A stretch of 9,836 bases of DNA from Humitalea sp038249305 (GCA_038249305.1 JBBRWI010000151.1:1-9836); one strand, 5' to 3'; positions 1 to 6,785 are shown, counted from the stretch's first letter. Notes: generated by a model from the letters alone, not told the origin. Program-made: numbers and translations.

Positions 1-643
1 CGGTTCGGCCGACCAGGCGCTGGCCTTCATCGCCGAAGCCTGCGAGGCCGCCGGCCATCGCGTCGGCCAGGATGTGGTCTTCGCGCTGGATTGCGCCGCG
101 ACCGAGTTCTACCGCGACGGCCTCTACAAGATGGAAGGCGAGGGCAAGACGCTCGATCCGGGCGGCATGGTCGATTACCTCGCGGCGCTCTGCGCGAAAT
201 GGCCGATCGTGTCGATCGAGGACGGCTGCGCCGAGGATGATTGGGCCGGTTGGAAGGCGCTGACCGAGCGCCTGGGCGGCACGGTGCAACTGGTCGGCGA
301 CGATCTGTTCGTGACCAACCCCGAGCGCCTGGCGCGCGGCATCGAAACCGGCACCGCCAACGCCATACTGATCAAGGTCAACCAGATCGGCACGCTGACC
401 GAGACGCTGGAAGCGGTCGAGATGGCGCATCGCGCCGGCTACCGCTGCGTGATGTCGCACCGGTCCGGTGAGACCGAGGATGCGACCATCGCCGACCTGG
501 CCGTCGCCACCAACTGCGGCCAGATCAAGACCGGCAGCCTGTCGCGGTCGGATCGGCTGGCCAAGTACAACCAGTTGATCCGTATCGAACAGGATCTGGG
601 TGCGGCGGCACGCTACGCCGGGCGGGGGGCGCTGCGGCGCTGA
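1..643 (+). CDS. eno: Enolase (phosphopyruvate hydratase), C-terminal half, 5' end cut off
   Basis: Enolase interconverts 2-phosphoglycerate and phosphoenolpyruvate in glycolysis and gluconeogenesis, in the cytosol. The reading frame enters at base 2 and gives 213 residues, about half of the usual ~425, so the N-terminal domain and the start of the barrel lie outside the window. What remains is the C-terminal TIM-barrel part with its signatures in order: FALDCAATEFY (holding the first Mg ligand Asp), IVSIEDG (Mg ligand Glu), LVGDDLFVTN (Mg ligand Asp), ILIKVNQIG (catalytic Lys), the SHRSGETED substrate loop, GQIKTGS (second active-site Lys) and SRSDRLAKYNQLIRIE near the end. No active-site residue expected in this part is missing. 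The 3' neighbour is ftsB after 106 bases; eno followed by ftsB is a common alphaproteobacterial and gammaproteobacterial arrangement. Identification is essentially certain. Confidence 0.97.
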   Translation, partial: GSADQALAFIAEACEAAGHRVGQDVVFALDCAATEFYRDGLYKMEGEGKTLDPGGMVDYLAALCAKWPIVSIEDGCAEDDWAGWKALTERLGGTVQLVGDDLFVTNPERLARGIETGTANAILIKVNQIGTLTETLEAVEMAHRAGYRCVMSHRSGETEDATIADLAVATNCGQIKTGSLSRSDRLAKYNQLIRIEQDLGAAARYAGRGALRR

Positions 644-687
644 TCGGGGTTTTCTGTGCCAACCTTCTCACCAAGGCTTGCATCCTG

Positions 688-716
688 CTGAAATCGTGTT
701 CTTCTATCGGTCTAAT
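688..716 (+). promoter_or_regulatory. Candidate sigma70-type promoter for ftsB
   Basis: A -35-like CTGAAA at 688-693 (4 of 6 consensus matches) is separated by exactly 17 bases from a -10-like TCTAAT at 711-716 (5 of 6 matches). Transcription would start near 722-724, giving a short leader of about 27 bases before the ftsB start. The region is AT-richer than its surroundings. It lies in the only non-coding gap between eno and ftsB, so ftsB may be transcribed independently of eno. This is pattern matching only; no start site has been mapped. Confidence 0.4.
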
Positions 717-739
717 CGGGGTGCGATCTTCGCCCCGGC

Positions 740-743
740 GGAG
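740..743 (+). promoter_or_regulatory. Ribosome binding site fixing the ftsB start
   Basis: GGAG (within GGCGGAG) ends 6 bases before the ATG at 750. The open frame extends upstream to about base 600, inside eno. This site, and the loss of family similarity upstream of it, favour 750 as the start. A small hairpin (CGGGG near 717-722 pairing with CCCCG near 734-738, plus an inner CGA/TCG) lies just upstream and could partly shield it. Confidence 0.55.
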
Positions 744-749
744 TATCGC

Positions 750-1067
750 ATGGGCCGTCTTCTGCTGCGCTGGATCAAGGCGATCACCCTGCCGGCCGCC
801 TGCGCGCTGGTGGTCGCATTTTTCGCCTGGCACACGATCAACGGCGACCGGGGGCTTGAGGCGCAGGAACGCCGCGCCGCCGAGATCATCACCGCGCGCG
901 CGGAACTGACCCGGTCGGAACAGGAACGCGACGCGCTGGAACGCCGGGTGCGGGGGCTGCGCGGCGATCGTATCGATGCGGACCAGCTGGATGAACGGGC
1001 ACGCAGCCTGCTGAACTTCGTCGGCCGCGACGAGATCATCGTGCCCGTGGGGCCGCCGCGCCGCTGA
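750..1067 (+). CDS. ftsB: Cell division protein FtsB (DivIC family)
   Basis: A 105-residue bitopic protein matching the FtsB/DivIC septum-formation-initiator family, which forms the FtsQ-FtsB-FtsL divisome subcomplex that activates septal peptidoglycan synthesis. Visible layout: a short basic N-terminus (MGRLLLRWIK); one membrane segment at about residues 11-27; the alphaproteobacterial juxtamembrane motif W-H-T-I-N-G-D-R-G-L (residues 27-36); a charged heptad-like coiled coil (about 36-75, rich in E, R, A and L); and a C-terminal segment ending in the ARSLLNFVGRDEIIV block typical of this family. Length is normal. The start at 750 is supported by GGAG 6 bases upstream. The gene sits between eno and pdhA, its usual place in alphaproteobacteria, with its own candidate promoter at 688-716. 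Family is clear from size, topology, motif and context. Confidence 0.9.
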   Translation: MGRLLLRWIKAITLPAACALVVAFFAWHTINGDRGLEAQERRAAEIITARAELTRSEQERDALERRVRGLRGDRIDADQLDERARSLLNFVGRDEIIVPVGPPRR

Positions 1068-1116
1068 GCCGCTTTGCCCGAACGGAATGCACTTAACCTG
1101 AAATAGAGCAACTGCT

Positions 1117-1146
1117 GTTTTGCGTTGCAACACAAGGGTTTTGCGT
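1117..1146 (+). promoter_or_regulatory. Operator-like direct repeat and palindrome upstream of pdhA
   Basis: GTTTTGCGT occurs twice, at 1117-1125 and 1138-1146, exactly 21 bases (two helical turns) apart, so both copies face the same side of the DNA. Overlapping the first copy is the perfect 8-base palindrome GTTGCAAC (1124-1131). It extends to an imperfect 16-base palindrome at 1120-1135 (TTGC-GTTGCAAC-ACAA, one mismatched pair). The arrangement, 95-125 bases before the pdhA start, looks like a site for a dimeric regulator. Which regulator is unknown; GntR-family PdhR-like control of pdh operons is known elsewhere, but this sequence is not the E. coli PdhR site. Confidence 0.35.
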
Positions 1147-1229
1147 GTGGCTTGCCGCCTTGCATGGTGCGGATACGAGGCCTAGGTGTGCAGTTGAAGC
1201 GCCGGTGCCTGAGGCCCGGACCACGCCCC

Positions 1230-1235
1230 GGGGAG
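1230..1235 (+). promoter_or_regulatory. Ribosome binding site fixing the pdhA start
   Basis: GGGGAG ends 6 bases before the ATG at 1242. It decides between this start and the longer open frame reaching back to a TTG at 1125. The resulting 342-residue length and N-terminus are normal for alphaproteobacterial PdhA. Confidence 0.7.
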
Positions 1236-1241
1236 AGCCGA

Positions 1242-2270
1242 ATGGCCCAAAGCGCCGACGCCACCACCAAGCGCCGCGGCAAGACCGCCACGAAAACTGC
1301 CCCCGCCGGGCTCGACCAGGCCACCCTCGGCCGCGCCTTTCGCGACATGCTGCTGATCCGCCGTTTCGAGGAGAAGGCCGGCCAACTATACGGCATGGGC
1401 CTGATCGGCGGCTTCTGCCACCTCTACATCGGCCAGGAAGCCGTGGTGGTGGGCATGCAATTGTGCCTGAAGGCGGGCGATGAGGTCATCACCTCCTACC
1501 GCGACCACGGGCACATGCTGGCGACCGGCATGGCGGCGCGCGGCGTGATGGCGGAACTGACGGGGCGAATCGGCGGCTATTCCAAGGGCAAGGGCGGCTC
1601 CATGCACATGTTCAGCCGCGAGAAGGGGTTCTTCGGCGGGCATGGCATCGTCGGCGCGCAGGTTTCGCTCGGCGCGGGGCTGGCGTTCAGCAACATGTAT
1701 CGCGGCAACGACAACGTCGCCGTGACCTATTTTGGCGAAGGCGCGTCCAGCCAGGGCCAGGTCTTCGAAAGCCTGAACCTGGCGGCGCTGCTGAAGCTGC
1801 CCTGCATCTTCGTGATCGAGAACAACCGCTACGGCATGGGCACCAGCGTCGAGCGTGCGAGCGCATCGCGCGACCTGTCGCAGAACGGTTCGCCCTGGGG
1901 CATCCCGGGTGAGCAGGTCGATGGCATGCGCGTGCAGGCGGTGGCCGAGGCCGGTGCCCGCGCCGTTGCCCACTGCCGCGCGGGCCTCGGGCCTTACCTT
2001 CTGGAGATGAAGACCTACCGCTACCGCGGCCATTCCATGTCCGACCCGGCCAAGTATCGCACGCGGGAGGAGGTGCAGAAGATGCGCGAACAGCATGACT
2101 GCATCGACACGCTGCGTGCCCAGTTGCTGGCCGGTGGCATGGACGAGGCCGCGCTGAAGGCGGTGGACGACGAGGTGAAGGCCATCGTCGCCGACGCCGC
2201 CGACTTCGCGCAGAGCAGCCCCGAGCCGGATGAGAGTGAACTCTGGACCGATATCCTGGTGGAGGTCTGA
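1242..2270 (+). CDS. pdhA: Pyruvate dehydrogenase E1 component, alpha subunit
   Basis: With PdhB it forms the thiamine-diphosphate-dependent E1 that decarboxylates pyruvate and reductively acetylates lipoyl groups of the complex. It has 342 residues, starting after a basic Lys/Arg/Thr/Ala-rich tail (about 1-22). Visible motifs: LLIRRFEEKAGQLYGMG near the N-terminus; the YRDHGHMLATG segment; KGGSMHMFS; the ThDP/Mg motif beginning G165-E166-G167 and closing at N194-N195 (IENNRYGMGTS); and a phosphorylation-loop-like stretch RGHSMSDPAKYR with H264. The usual GDG of the ThDP motif reads GEG here, so the first metal ligand is Glu rather than Asp. The stop is followed 3 bases later by pdhB. This is the heterotetrameric (alpha/beta) E1 type, not the AceE homodimer. 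The alpha subunit of branched-chain 2-oxoacid dehydrogenase is the nearest alternative, but the motifs and neighbours favour pyruvate. Confidence 0.96.
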   Translation: MAQSADATTKRRGKTATKTAPAGLDQATLGRAFRDMLLIRRFEEKAGQLYGMGLIGGFCHLYIGQEAVVVGMQLCLKAGDEVITSYRDHGHMLATGMAARGVMAELTGRIGGYSKGKGGSMHMFSREKGFFGGHGIVGAQVSLGAGLAFSNMYRGNDNVAVTYFGEGASSQGQVFESLNLAALLKLPCIFVIENNRYGMGTSVERASASRDLSQNGSPWGIPGEQVDGMRVQAVAEAGARAVAHCRAGLGPYLLEMKTYRYRGHSMSDPAKYRTREEVQKMREQHDCIDTLRAQLLAGGMDEAALKAVDDEVKAIVADAADFAQSSPEPDESELWTDILVEV

Positions 2271-2273
2271 GCC

Positions 2274-3629
2274 ATGGGCGCCGTGATCCTGATGCCCGCG
2301 CTGTCCCCCACCATGACCGAGGGCAAGCTGGCCCGCTGGCTGAAGAACGAGGGCGACAGCGTGAAGTCCGGCGACGTGATCGCCGAGATCGAGACCGACA
2401 AGGCGACCATGGAAGTCGAGGCAGTGGATGAGGGGGTGCTGACCCGCATCCTGGTCCCCGCCGGCACCGATGCCGTGCAGGTCAACGCCGTCATCGCGGA
2501 ACTGGATGGCGGCGCCGGCCAGGCGCCCGCGCCCAGCGTGGCCCCGGCCCCGGCCCGCGAGAATGAGGCGGCCAGCGGCGCCGCAAAGCGCCCCGAGCCC
2601 CGCGTCCATGCCGAACCCCGGCACGAGGGGGACAAGGACTGGGGGGCGACCGCCCACATCACCGTCCGCGAAGCCCTGCGCGATGCCATGGCCGCCGAGA
2701 TGCGCGCCAATGCCGATGTCTTTCTGATCGGTGAGGAGGTCGGCCAGTACCAGGGCGCCTACAAGATCAGCCAGGGCCTGCTGGAAGAATTCGGCCCCAA
2801 GCGCGTCATCGACATGCCGATCACCGAACACGGCTTTACCGGCATGGCCGTGGGGGCCGCAATGAATGGCCTCAAGCCGATCGTCGAGTTCATGACGTTC
2901 AACTTCTCGATGCAGGCGATCGACCAGATCATCAATTCGGCAGCCAAGACGCTGTACATGTCGGGCGGGCAATTGGGCTGCCCGATCGTGTTCCGCGGCG
3001 CCAATGGCGCGGCCAGCCGCGTCGCGGCACAGCATTCGCAATGCTACGCATCCTGGTACGCGCATTGCCCGGGGCTGAAGGTGGTAGCACCCTGGTCGGC
3101 GGCGGATGCCAAGGGGCTGCTGCGGGCCGCGATCCGCGACCCGAACCCGGTCATCTTCCTGGAGAACGAAATCCTCTACGGCCAGTCCTTCGATTGCCCG
3201 ACCGCGGATGATTTCGTGCTGCCCATCGGCCGCGCCAAGATCGAACGCGCCGGCACAGACGTCACCATCGTCGCCTTCTCAATCATGGTCGGCATGGCGT
3301 TGCAGGCGGCGGACAAGCTGGCCGAGGCGGGCATCAGCGCGGAGGTCATCAACCTGCGCTCGTTGCGTCCGCTGGATACCGAAACCATCGCCGCGTCCGT
3401 CCGCAAGACCAATCGCCTGGTGACCTTGGAAGAAGGCTGGCCCTTTGCCGGCATCGGCGCCGAGATCGCGATGCAGATGGTCGAGCATTGCTTCGACCAC
3501 CTGGATGCGCCGCCGGTGCGGGTGCATGGGCTGGATGTCCCGATGCCCTATGCCGCCAACCTGGAGAAGCTGGCCTTGCCGAAGCTGGAACAGGTGATCG
3601 ATGCCGTCAAAAGCGTGACCTACAAGTAG
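2274..3629 (+). CDS. pdhB: Pyruvate dehydrogenase E1 component, beta subunit, with N-terminal lipoyl domain
   Basis: Beta subunit of the ThDP-dependent E1; it completes the active site at the alpha/beta interface. The 451 residues are a fusion. A biotinyl/lipoyl domain occupies about residues 1-80, with lipoylation Lys at K43 in ETDKAT. An Ala/Pro/Glu-rich swinging linker spans about 81-120. The transketolase-like pyrimidine-binding and C-terminal domains run from about 122 to 451. E1-beta signatures include the GEEVGQYQGAYK block with the catalytic Glu, DMPITEHGFTGMAVGAAM, the FMTFNFSMQAIDQIINSAAK stretch, HSQCYASWYAHCPGLKV and the LRSLRPLD motif. The lipoyl-E1beta fusion is a known alphaproteobacterial trait (Sinorhizobium, Zymomonas). 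GGAGG at 2261-2265 precedes the ATG by 8 bases and lies inside the end of pdhA, so the two subunits are probably made in balance. The lipoyl part is nearly identical to that of pdhC. Confidence 0.97.
   Translation: MGAVILMPALSPTMTEGKLARWLKNEGDSVKSGDVIAEIETDKATMEVEAVDEGVLTRILVPAGTDAVQVNAVIAELDGGAGQAPAPSVAPAPARENEAASGAAKRPEPRVHAEPRHEGDKDWGATAHITVREALRDAMAAEMRANADVFLIGEEVGQYQGAYKISQGLLEEFGPKRVIDMPITEHGFTGMAVGAAMNGLKPIVEFMTFNFSMQAIDQIINSAAKTLYMSGGQLGCPIVFRGANGAASRVAAQHSQCYASWYAHCPGLKVVAPWSAADAKGLLRAAIRDPNPVIFLENEILYGQSFDCPTADDFVLPIGRAKIERAGTDVTIVAFSIMVGMALQAADKLAEAGISAEVINLRSLRPLDTETIAASVRKTNRLVTLEEGWPFAGIGAEIAMQMVEHCFDHLDAPPVRVHGLDVPMPYAANLEKLALPKLEQVIDAVKSVTYK
2379..2407 (+). repeat. Lipoyl-site repeat, copy 1 (in pdhB)
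   Basis: A 29-base stretch encoding the end of the lipoyl hairpin (IAEIETDKA) is identical, base for base, to 3746-3774 in pdhC. It is the core of a longer, roughly 140-base similar region covering both lipoyl domains (about 2286-2432 and 3653-3799). The copies are in the same orientation, 1367 bases apart. Confidence 0.9.
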
Positions 3630-3640
3630 GGGGGCGGAAC

Positions 3641-4912
3641 ATGGCGACCAATATCCTGATGCCGGCGCTGAGCCCCACGATGACCGAGGGCACGCTGGCC
3701 CGCTGGCTCAAGAAGGAAGGCGACACGGTCAAGGCCGGCGACATCATCGCCGAGATCGAGACCGACAAGGCGACGATGGAAGTCGAAGCCGTGGACGAGG
3801 GGATTTTGGGCAAGATATTTGTCCCAGACGGCACGGCGGGGGTGAAGGTCAACGACCCCATCGCCGTGCTGGTGGAAAAGGGCGAGGCCGTGCCCAATGT
3901 GGCCGCAACGTCGGTGGCTGCGGCCCCGGCCACCGCCCCCGCGCCTGCGACCCCCGGTGCGGCCCAGGGCTTCAACCCGCAACCCGATCCGCCGAAGCCC
4001 GGCGATCGCGTCTTCGCATCCCCGCTGGCCCGCCGCATGGCGTCCCAGGCAGGTCTTTCGCTGGACGGCATCGTCGGCACCGGCCCGCAGGGGCGTATCG
4101 TGAAGGCGGATGTGGAAGCCGCCTTGGCACGGCCGGCGCCTGCCCCGGCGGTGGCGGCCGCCCCGGTCCCCGTCGCGGCAGCCTCGCCCAAGCCCGCCCC
4201 GGTCGCCGTCAGCGCGCCGCATACGGCCGTGCCCAACAGCAGCATGCGCAAGGTCATCGCGCGGCGCCTGTCGGAATCGAAGCAGATGATTCCGCATTTC
4301 TATGCCTCGATGGAGATCGAGCTGGATGCGGCGCTGAAGCTGCGCGCCGATCTGAACGCGAAAAGCCCGAAGGACGAGCCGGGCGCGTTCAAGCTTTCGG
4401 TGAATGATTTCATCATCAAGGCGTCGGCCGCGACCTTGCGCAAGTTCCCCGGCGTGAACGCCATGTGGACGGATGATGCGATCCTGCAGTTCCAGGACGT
4501 CGATATTTCGGTCGCCGTGTCCATCCCCGATGGGCTGATCACCCCCATCGTGAAGAAGGCCGACCAGAAGGGCCTCGCCACCATCAGCGCCGAGATGAAG
4601 GATCTGGCCGCCCGCGCCAAGACCGGCAAGCTCAAGCCCGACGAATTCCAGGGCGGCGGCTTTTCCATCTCCAACATGGGCATGTTCGGCATCAGCCACT
4701 TTGCTGCCATCGTGAACCCGCCGCAGGCCGGGATTCTGGCCGTGGGCGCGGGCGAACCGCGGGCCGTGGTGAAACACGGTGCGCTGGCCATCGCGACCAT
4801 GATGACCGTGACCTTGTCGGTCGATCACCGGGTGATCGATGGCGCGCTGGCGGCGGAGTTCCTGGCCGCCTTCAAGCGCACCATGGAAGACCCGCTGAGC
4901 CTGATGCTGTGA
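3641..4912 (+). CDS. pdhC: Dihydrolipoyllysine acetyltransferase, E2 of pyruvate dehydrogenase
   Basis: Core of the complex: it transfers the acetyl group from lipoyl-Lys to CoA. It has 423 residues in the standard E2 order. One lipoyl domain (about 1-80, K43 lipoylated) is followed by an Ala/Pro linker (about 84-120). The peripheral subunit-binding domain (about 124-162, VFASPLARRMA...GIVGTGPQGRIVKADVEAAL) docks E1/E3. A second Ala/Pro linker (about 163-200) leads to the catalytic domain from about 203 to the end. The active-site motif DHRVIDGA gives catalytic H396 with D400, and GGGFSISNMGMFGI is also present. The start at 3641 follows a purine-rich GGGGGGCGGAAC run immediately after the pdhB stop. 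A longer frame back to 3488 lies inside pdhB and is not used. The 3' end overlaps the GNAT start by 4 bases. A single lipoyl domain here plus one on PdhB is the alphaproteobacterial pattern. An alternative symbol is aceF. Confidence 0.97.
   Translation: MATNILMPALSPTMTEGTLARWLKKEGDTVKAGDIIAEIETDKATMEVEAVDEGILGKIFVPDGTAGVKVNDPIAVLVEKGEAVPNVAATSVAAAPATAPAPATPGAAQGFNPQPDPPKPGDRVFASPLARRMASQAGLSLDGIVGTGPQGRIVKADVEAALARPAPAPAVAAAPVPVAAASPKPAPVAVSAPHTAVPNSSMRKVIARRLSESKQMIPHFYASMEIELDAALKLRADLNAKSPKDEPGAFKLSVNDFIIKASAATLRKFPGVNAMWTDDAILQFQDVDISVAVSIPDGLITPIVKKADQKGLATISAEMKDLAARAKTGKLKPDEFQGGGFSISNMGMFGISHFAAIVNPPQAGILAVGAGEPRAVVKHGALAIATMMTVTLSVDHRVIDGALAAEFLAAFKRTMEDPLSLML
3746..3774 (+). repeat. 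Lipoyl-site repeat, copy 2 (in pdhC)
   Basis: Exact 29-base match to 2379-2407. Both encode the lipoyl-attachment hairpin around K43. The identity at synonymous positions exceeds that of the flanking lipoyl-domain sequence, which may reflect gene conversion or shared codon preference. Confidence 0.9.
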
Positions 4913-5388
4913 TTCTGCGCGACGCGACACCGGCGGACCTGTCCACCATTGCCGCCTTCGTGCGCGCGCTGGCAGCGTTCGAGCATCTGACACACGAGGC
5001 CGAGGCGACCGAGGCCGACTTCCACCAGGCGCTGTTCGGCATGCCCCGTCGCGCCGGTTGCCTGATCGCCGAGGTCGATGGCGCACCCGCCGGCTTCGCG
5101 CTTTATCACTGGACTTTCTCGACGTTCCTCGGTCGCCCAGGCCGGTGGCTGGAGGATCTTTGGGTCGATCCCGCCTTTCGCCGCCGCGGCATCGCGCGCG
5201 CGCTGTTCGCGCGGCTTTCGGCCGAAACCCTGGCCGAGGGCGGCGGGCGCCTGGCCTGGTCGGTGCTTGACTGGAACGCCCCCGCGATCGCGACCTATGA
5301 CGCGATGGGGGCGGACAACCTGCATGAATGGACCACCCGGCGCCTGTCGGGCGACGCCCTCAAAACACTGGCAGCGGAGGTCGCGTGA
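4909..5388 (+). CDS. GNAT-family N-acetyltransferase, SSAT/thialysine acetyltransferase-like
   Basis: A 159-residue single-domain GNAT enzyme that should transfer the acetyl group of acetyl-CoA to a primary amine. Visible features: an N-terminal beta-alpha start (ILRDATPADLSTI); a FEHLTHEAEATEADF segment like that of spermidine/spermine acetyltransferases; motif A LEDLWVDPAFRRRGIA at residues 81-96 with the acetyl-CoA pyrophosphate loop R91-R-R-G-I-A96; and motif B with W122-N123-A-P then Y130, aligned with the catalytic Tyr of SSAT. The likely start is the GTG at 4909, which overlaps the pdhC stop (GTGA). No good ribosome binding site is seen, so translational coupling to pdhC is likely. Its stop overlaps the lpd start by one base. 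The substrate cannot be read from sequence: a polyamine, thialysine-like amine, amino acid or protein lysine are options. Its place between E2 and E3 is unusual. Confidence 0.85.
   Translation: MILRDATPADLSTIAAFVRALAAFEHLTHEAEATEADFHQALFGMPRRAGCLIAEVDGAPAGFALYHWTFSTFLGRPGRWLEDLWVDPAFRRRGIARALFARLSAETLAEGGGRLAWSVLDWNAPAIATYDAMGADNLHEWTTRRLSGDALKTLAAEVA
5376..5380 (+). promoter_or_regulatory. Ribosome binding site fixing the lpd start
   Basis: GGAGG, inside the last codons of the GNAT gene, precedes the ATG at 5388 by 7 bases. It excludes the longer frame that opens at 5328 inside the GNAT gene. The start overlaps the GNAT stop as TGATG. Confidence 0.75.
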
Positions 5389-6782
5389 TGGCTGACAGTT
5401 TTGACCTGATCGTCATCGGCGGCGGGCCGGGCGGCTATGTCGCGGCGATCCGCGCGGCCCAACTCCAGATGAAGGTGGCGCTGGTCGAACGCGAGAATCT
5501 CGGCGGCATCTGCCTGAACTGGGGCTGCATCCCGACCAAGGCGCTGCTGCGCGCGTCGGAGATCAACCACCTGCTGCATACGCTCGATGCCTACGGCTTT
5601 GCCGCCGACAATATCCGTTTCGATTTTGCCAAGGTGGTCAAGCGGTCGCGCGTGGTCGCGGGGCAATTGTCGGGCGGCGTGAAGCACCTGATGAAGAAGA
5701 ACAAGGTGACCGTGTTCGACGGCCAGGGGGCGCTGGCCGGCCCCGGCCGCGTCGCGGTGACCAAGGACGGCAAGCCGGTCGCGGCGCTCGCGGCCAAGCA
5801 CATCATCCTGGCGACCGGCGCCCGGGCGCGGACCATCCCGGGCATCGAGGCCGACGGCAAGCTGGTCTGGACCTACCGCGAGGCGATGACCGCGCCCGCG
5901 CTGCCGAAGAAACTGATCGTCATCGGCTCCGGCGCCATCGGTGCGGAATTCGCATCGTTCTACCAGAACATGGGCAGCCAAGTGACGCTGGTCGAGGTGA
6001 TGGACCGCATCCTGCCGGTCGAGGATGCGGAGATCGGCGCCTTCGTCCAGAAGGCTTTTGTGAAGCAGGGCATGACGGTACTGACCAAGGCGCAGGTGCA
6101 GGGCGTCCGCCGCGGGGCCGACAGCGTCACCGCCGTCGTCGAAGTCGATGGCAAGGTGTCGGAGATCATCGCCGACCGGCTGATCTCCGCCATCGGCATC
6201 GTCGGCAATGTGGAAGGCATCGGCCTTGAAGGCACCAAGGTCGTAATCGAGCGCACCCATGTCGTGGCCGACCCCATGGGCCGCACCGCTGAGCCCGGCC
6301 TCTATGCCATCGGCGACCTGACCGGCGCCCCTTGGCTCGCGCATAAGGCGAGCCATGAGGCGGTGATCTGCGTGGAAAGCATCGCGGGGCTGCACCCGCA
6401 TGCGATGGATGTGCTGAACATCCCCGGCTGCACCTATTGCCGCCCGCAGGTGGCCTCGGTCGGCCTTACCGAAGCCGCGGCCAAGGCCCGCGGCCACGAC
6501 CTGAAAATCGGCCGTTTCCCGTTCATCGGCAATGGCAAGGCCATCGCGATGGGCGAACCCGAAGGCTTCGTGAAGACCGTGTTCGACGCCAAGACCGGCG
6601 AATTGCTGGGGGCCCATATGGTCGGCCCGGAAGTGACCGAGATGATCCAGGGCTATGCCATCGCCCGCACCCTGGAGTCTACCGAAGTGGACCTGATGCA
6701 CACCGTCTTCCCCCACCCCACGGTCTCGGAAGCCATGCATGAAAGCGTGCTTGATGCCTATGGCCGGGTGATCCACATCTAG
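5388..6782 (+). CDS. lpd: Dihydrolipoyl dehydrogenase, E3 of pyruvate dehydrogenase
   Basis: FAD enzyme that reoxidises dihydrolipoyl groups and reduces NAD+. It has 464 residues, normal for the family. Seen in order: the FAD-binding dinucleotide fold GGGPGG (residues 11-16); the redox disulfide in GGICLNWGCIPTK with C42 and C47; ATGARART closing the FAD domain; the NAD-binding fold GSGAIGAEFASF; the second FAD contact YAIGDLTGAPWLAHKA; and the dimer-interface domain with the active-site base H443 and E448 in HPTVSE. All catalytic residues are present. Its position downstream of pdhC marks it as the PDH-dedicated E3, although it could also serve 2-oxoglutarate dehydrogenase or glycine cleavage. 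The start is fixed by GGAGG at 5376-5380. The TAG stop is 3 bases before lipA. Confidence 0.97.
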   Translation: MADSFDLIVIGGGPGGYVAAIRAAQLQMKVALVERENLGGICLNWGCIPTKALLRASEINHLLHTLDAYGFAADNIRFDFAKVVKRSRVVAGQLSGGVKHLMKKNKVTVFDGQGALAGPGRVAVTKDGKPVAALAAKHIILATGARARTIPGIEADGKLVWTYREAMTAPALPKKLIVIGSGAIGAEFASFYQNMGSQVTLVEVMDRILPVEDAEIGAFVQKAFVKQGMTVLTKAQVQGVRRGADSVTAVVEVDGKVSEIIADRLISAIGIVGNVEGIGLEGTKVVIERTHVVADPMGRTAEPGLYAIGDLTGAPWLAHKASHEAVICVESIAGLHPHAMDVLNIPGCTYCRPQVASVGLTEAAAKARGHDLKIGRFPFIGNGKAIAMGEPEGFVKTVFDAKTGELLGAHMVGPEVTEMIQGYAIARTLESTEVDLMHTVFPHPTVSEAMHESVLDAYGRVIHI

Positions 6783-6785
6783 CCC

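Larger units (their letters stand above)
1068..1241 (+). promoter_or_regulatory. Leader and probable control region of the pdh operon
   Basis: This 174-base gap between ftsB and pdhA is the only sizeable non-coding stretch ahead of the pdh block, so the operon promoter should lie here unless ftsB reads through. No convincing promoter stands out. The best options are TTGCCG (1152-1157), 16 bases, TACGAG (1174-1179), and TTGCCC (1074-1079), 19 bases, TGAAAT (1099-1104); both are weak. The striking content is the repeat and palindrome at 1117-1146, listed separately. There is no terminator-like hairpin with a T-run after ftsB. The pdhA frame is open back to about 1125, but that extension (rich in Arg, Pro, Cys) does not resemble PdhA. 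Confidence 0.5.

Noticed and set aside
628..660. Terminator after eno
   Set aside because: GCGC pairing with GCGC near 630-641 is only a 4-bp stem overlapping the stop codon, and the later GGGGTTTT has no stem directly before it.
1091..1104. TTAACC at 1093-1098 as a CtrA half-site
   Set aside because: The second TTAA at the required 7-base spacing is absent; one half-site is expected by chance.
1125..1241. Upstream extension of PdhA to a TTG start at 1125
   Set aside because: The extension is Arg/Pro/Cys-rich and unlike PdhA, and a good ribosome binding site precedes the ATG at 1242.
1386..3065. 559-codon minus-strand open frame opposite pdhA and pdhB
   Set aside because: Same reason: antisense of strongly conserved E1 genes, with low-complexity His/Gly/Asp-rich product and no family resemblance.
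3620..5086. 488-codon minus-strand open frame opposite pdhC and the GNAT gene
   Set aside because: Antisense shadow; Arg/Gly/His-rich product, and no promoter or ribosome binding site noticed.
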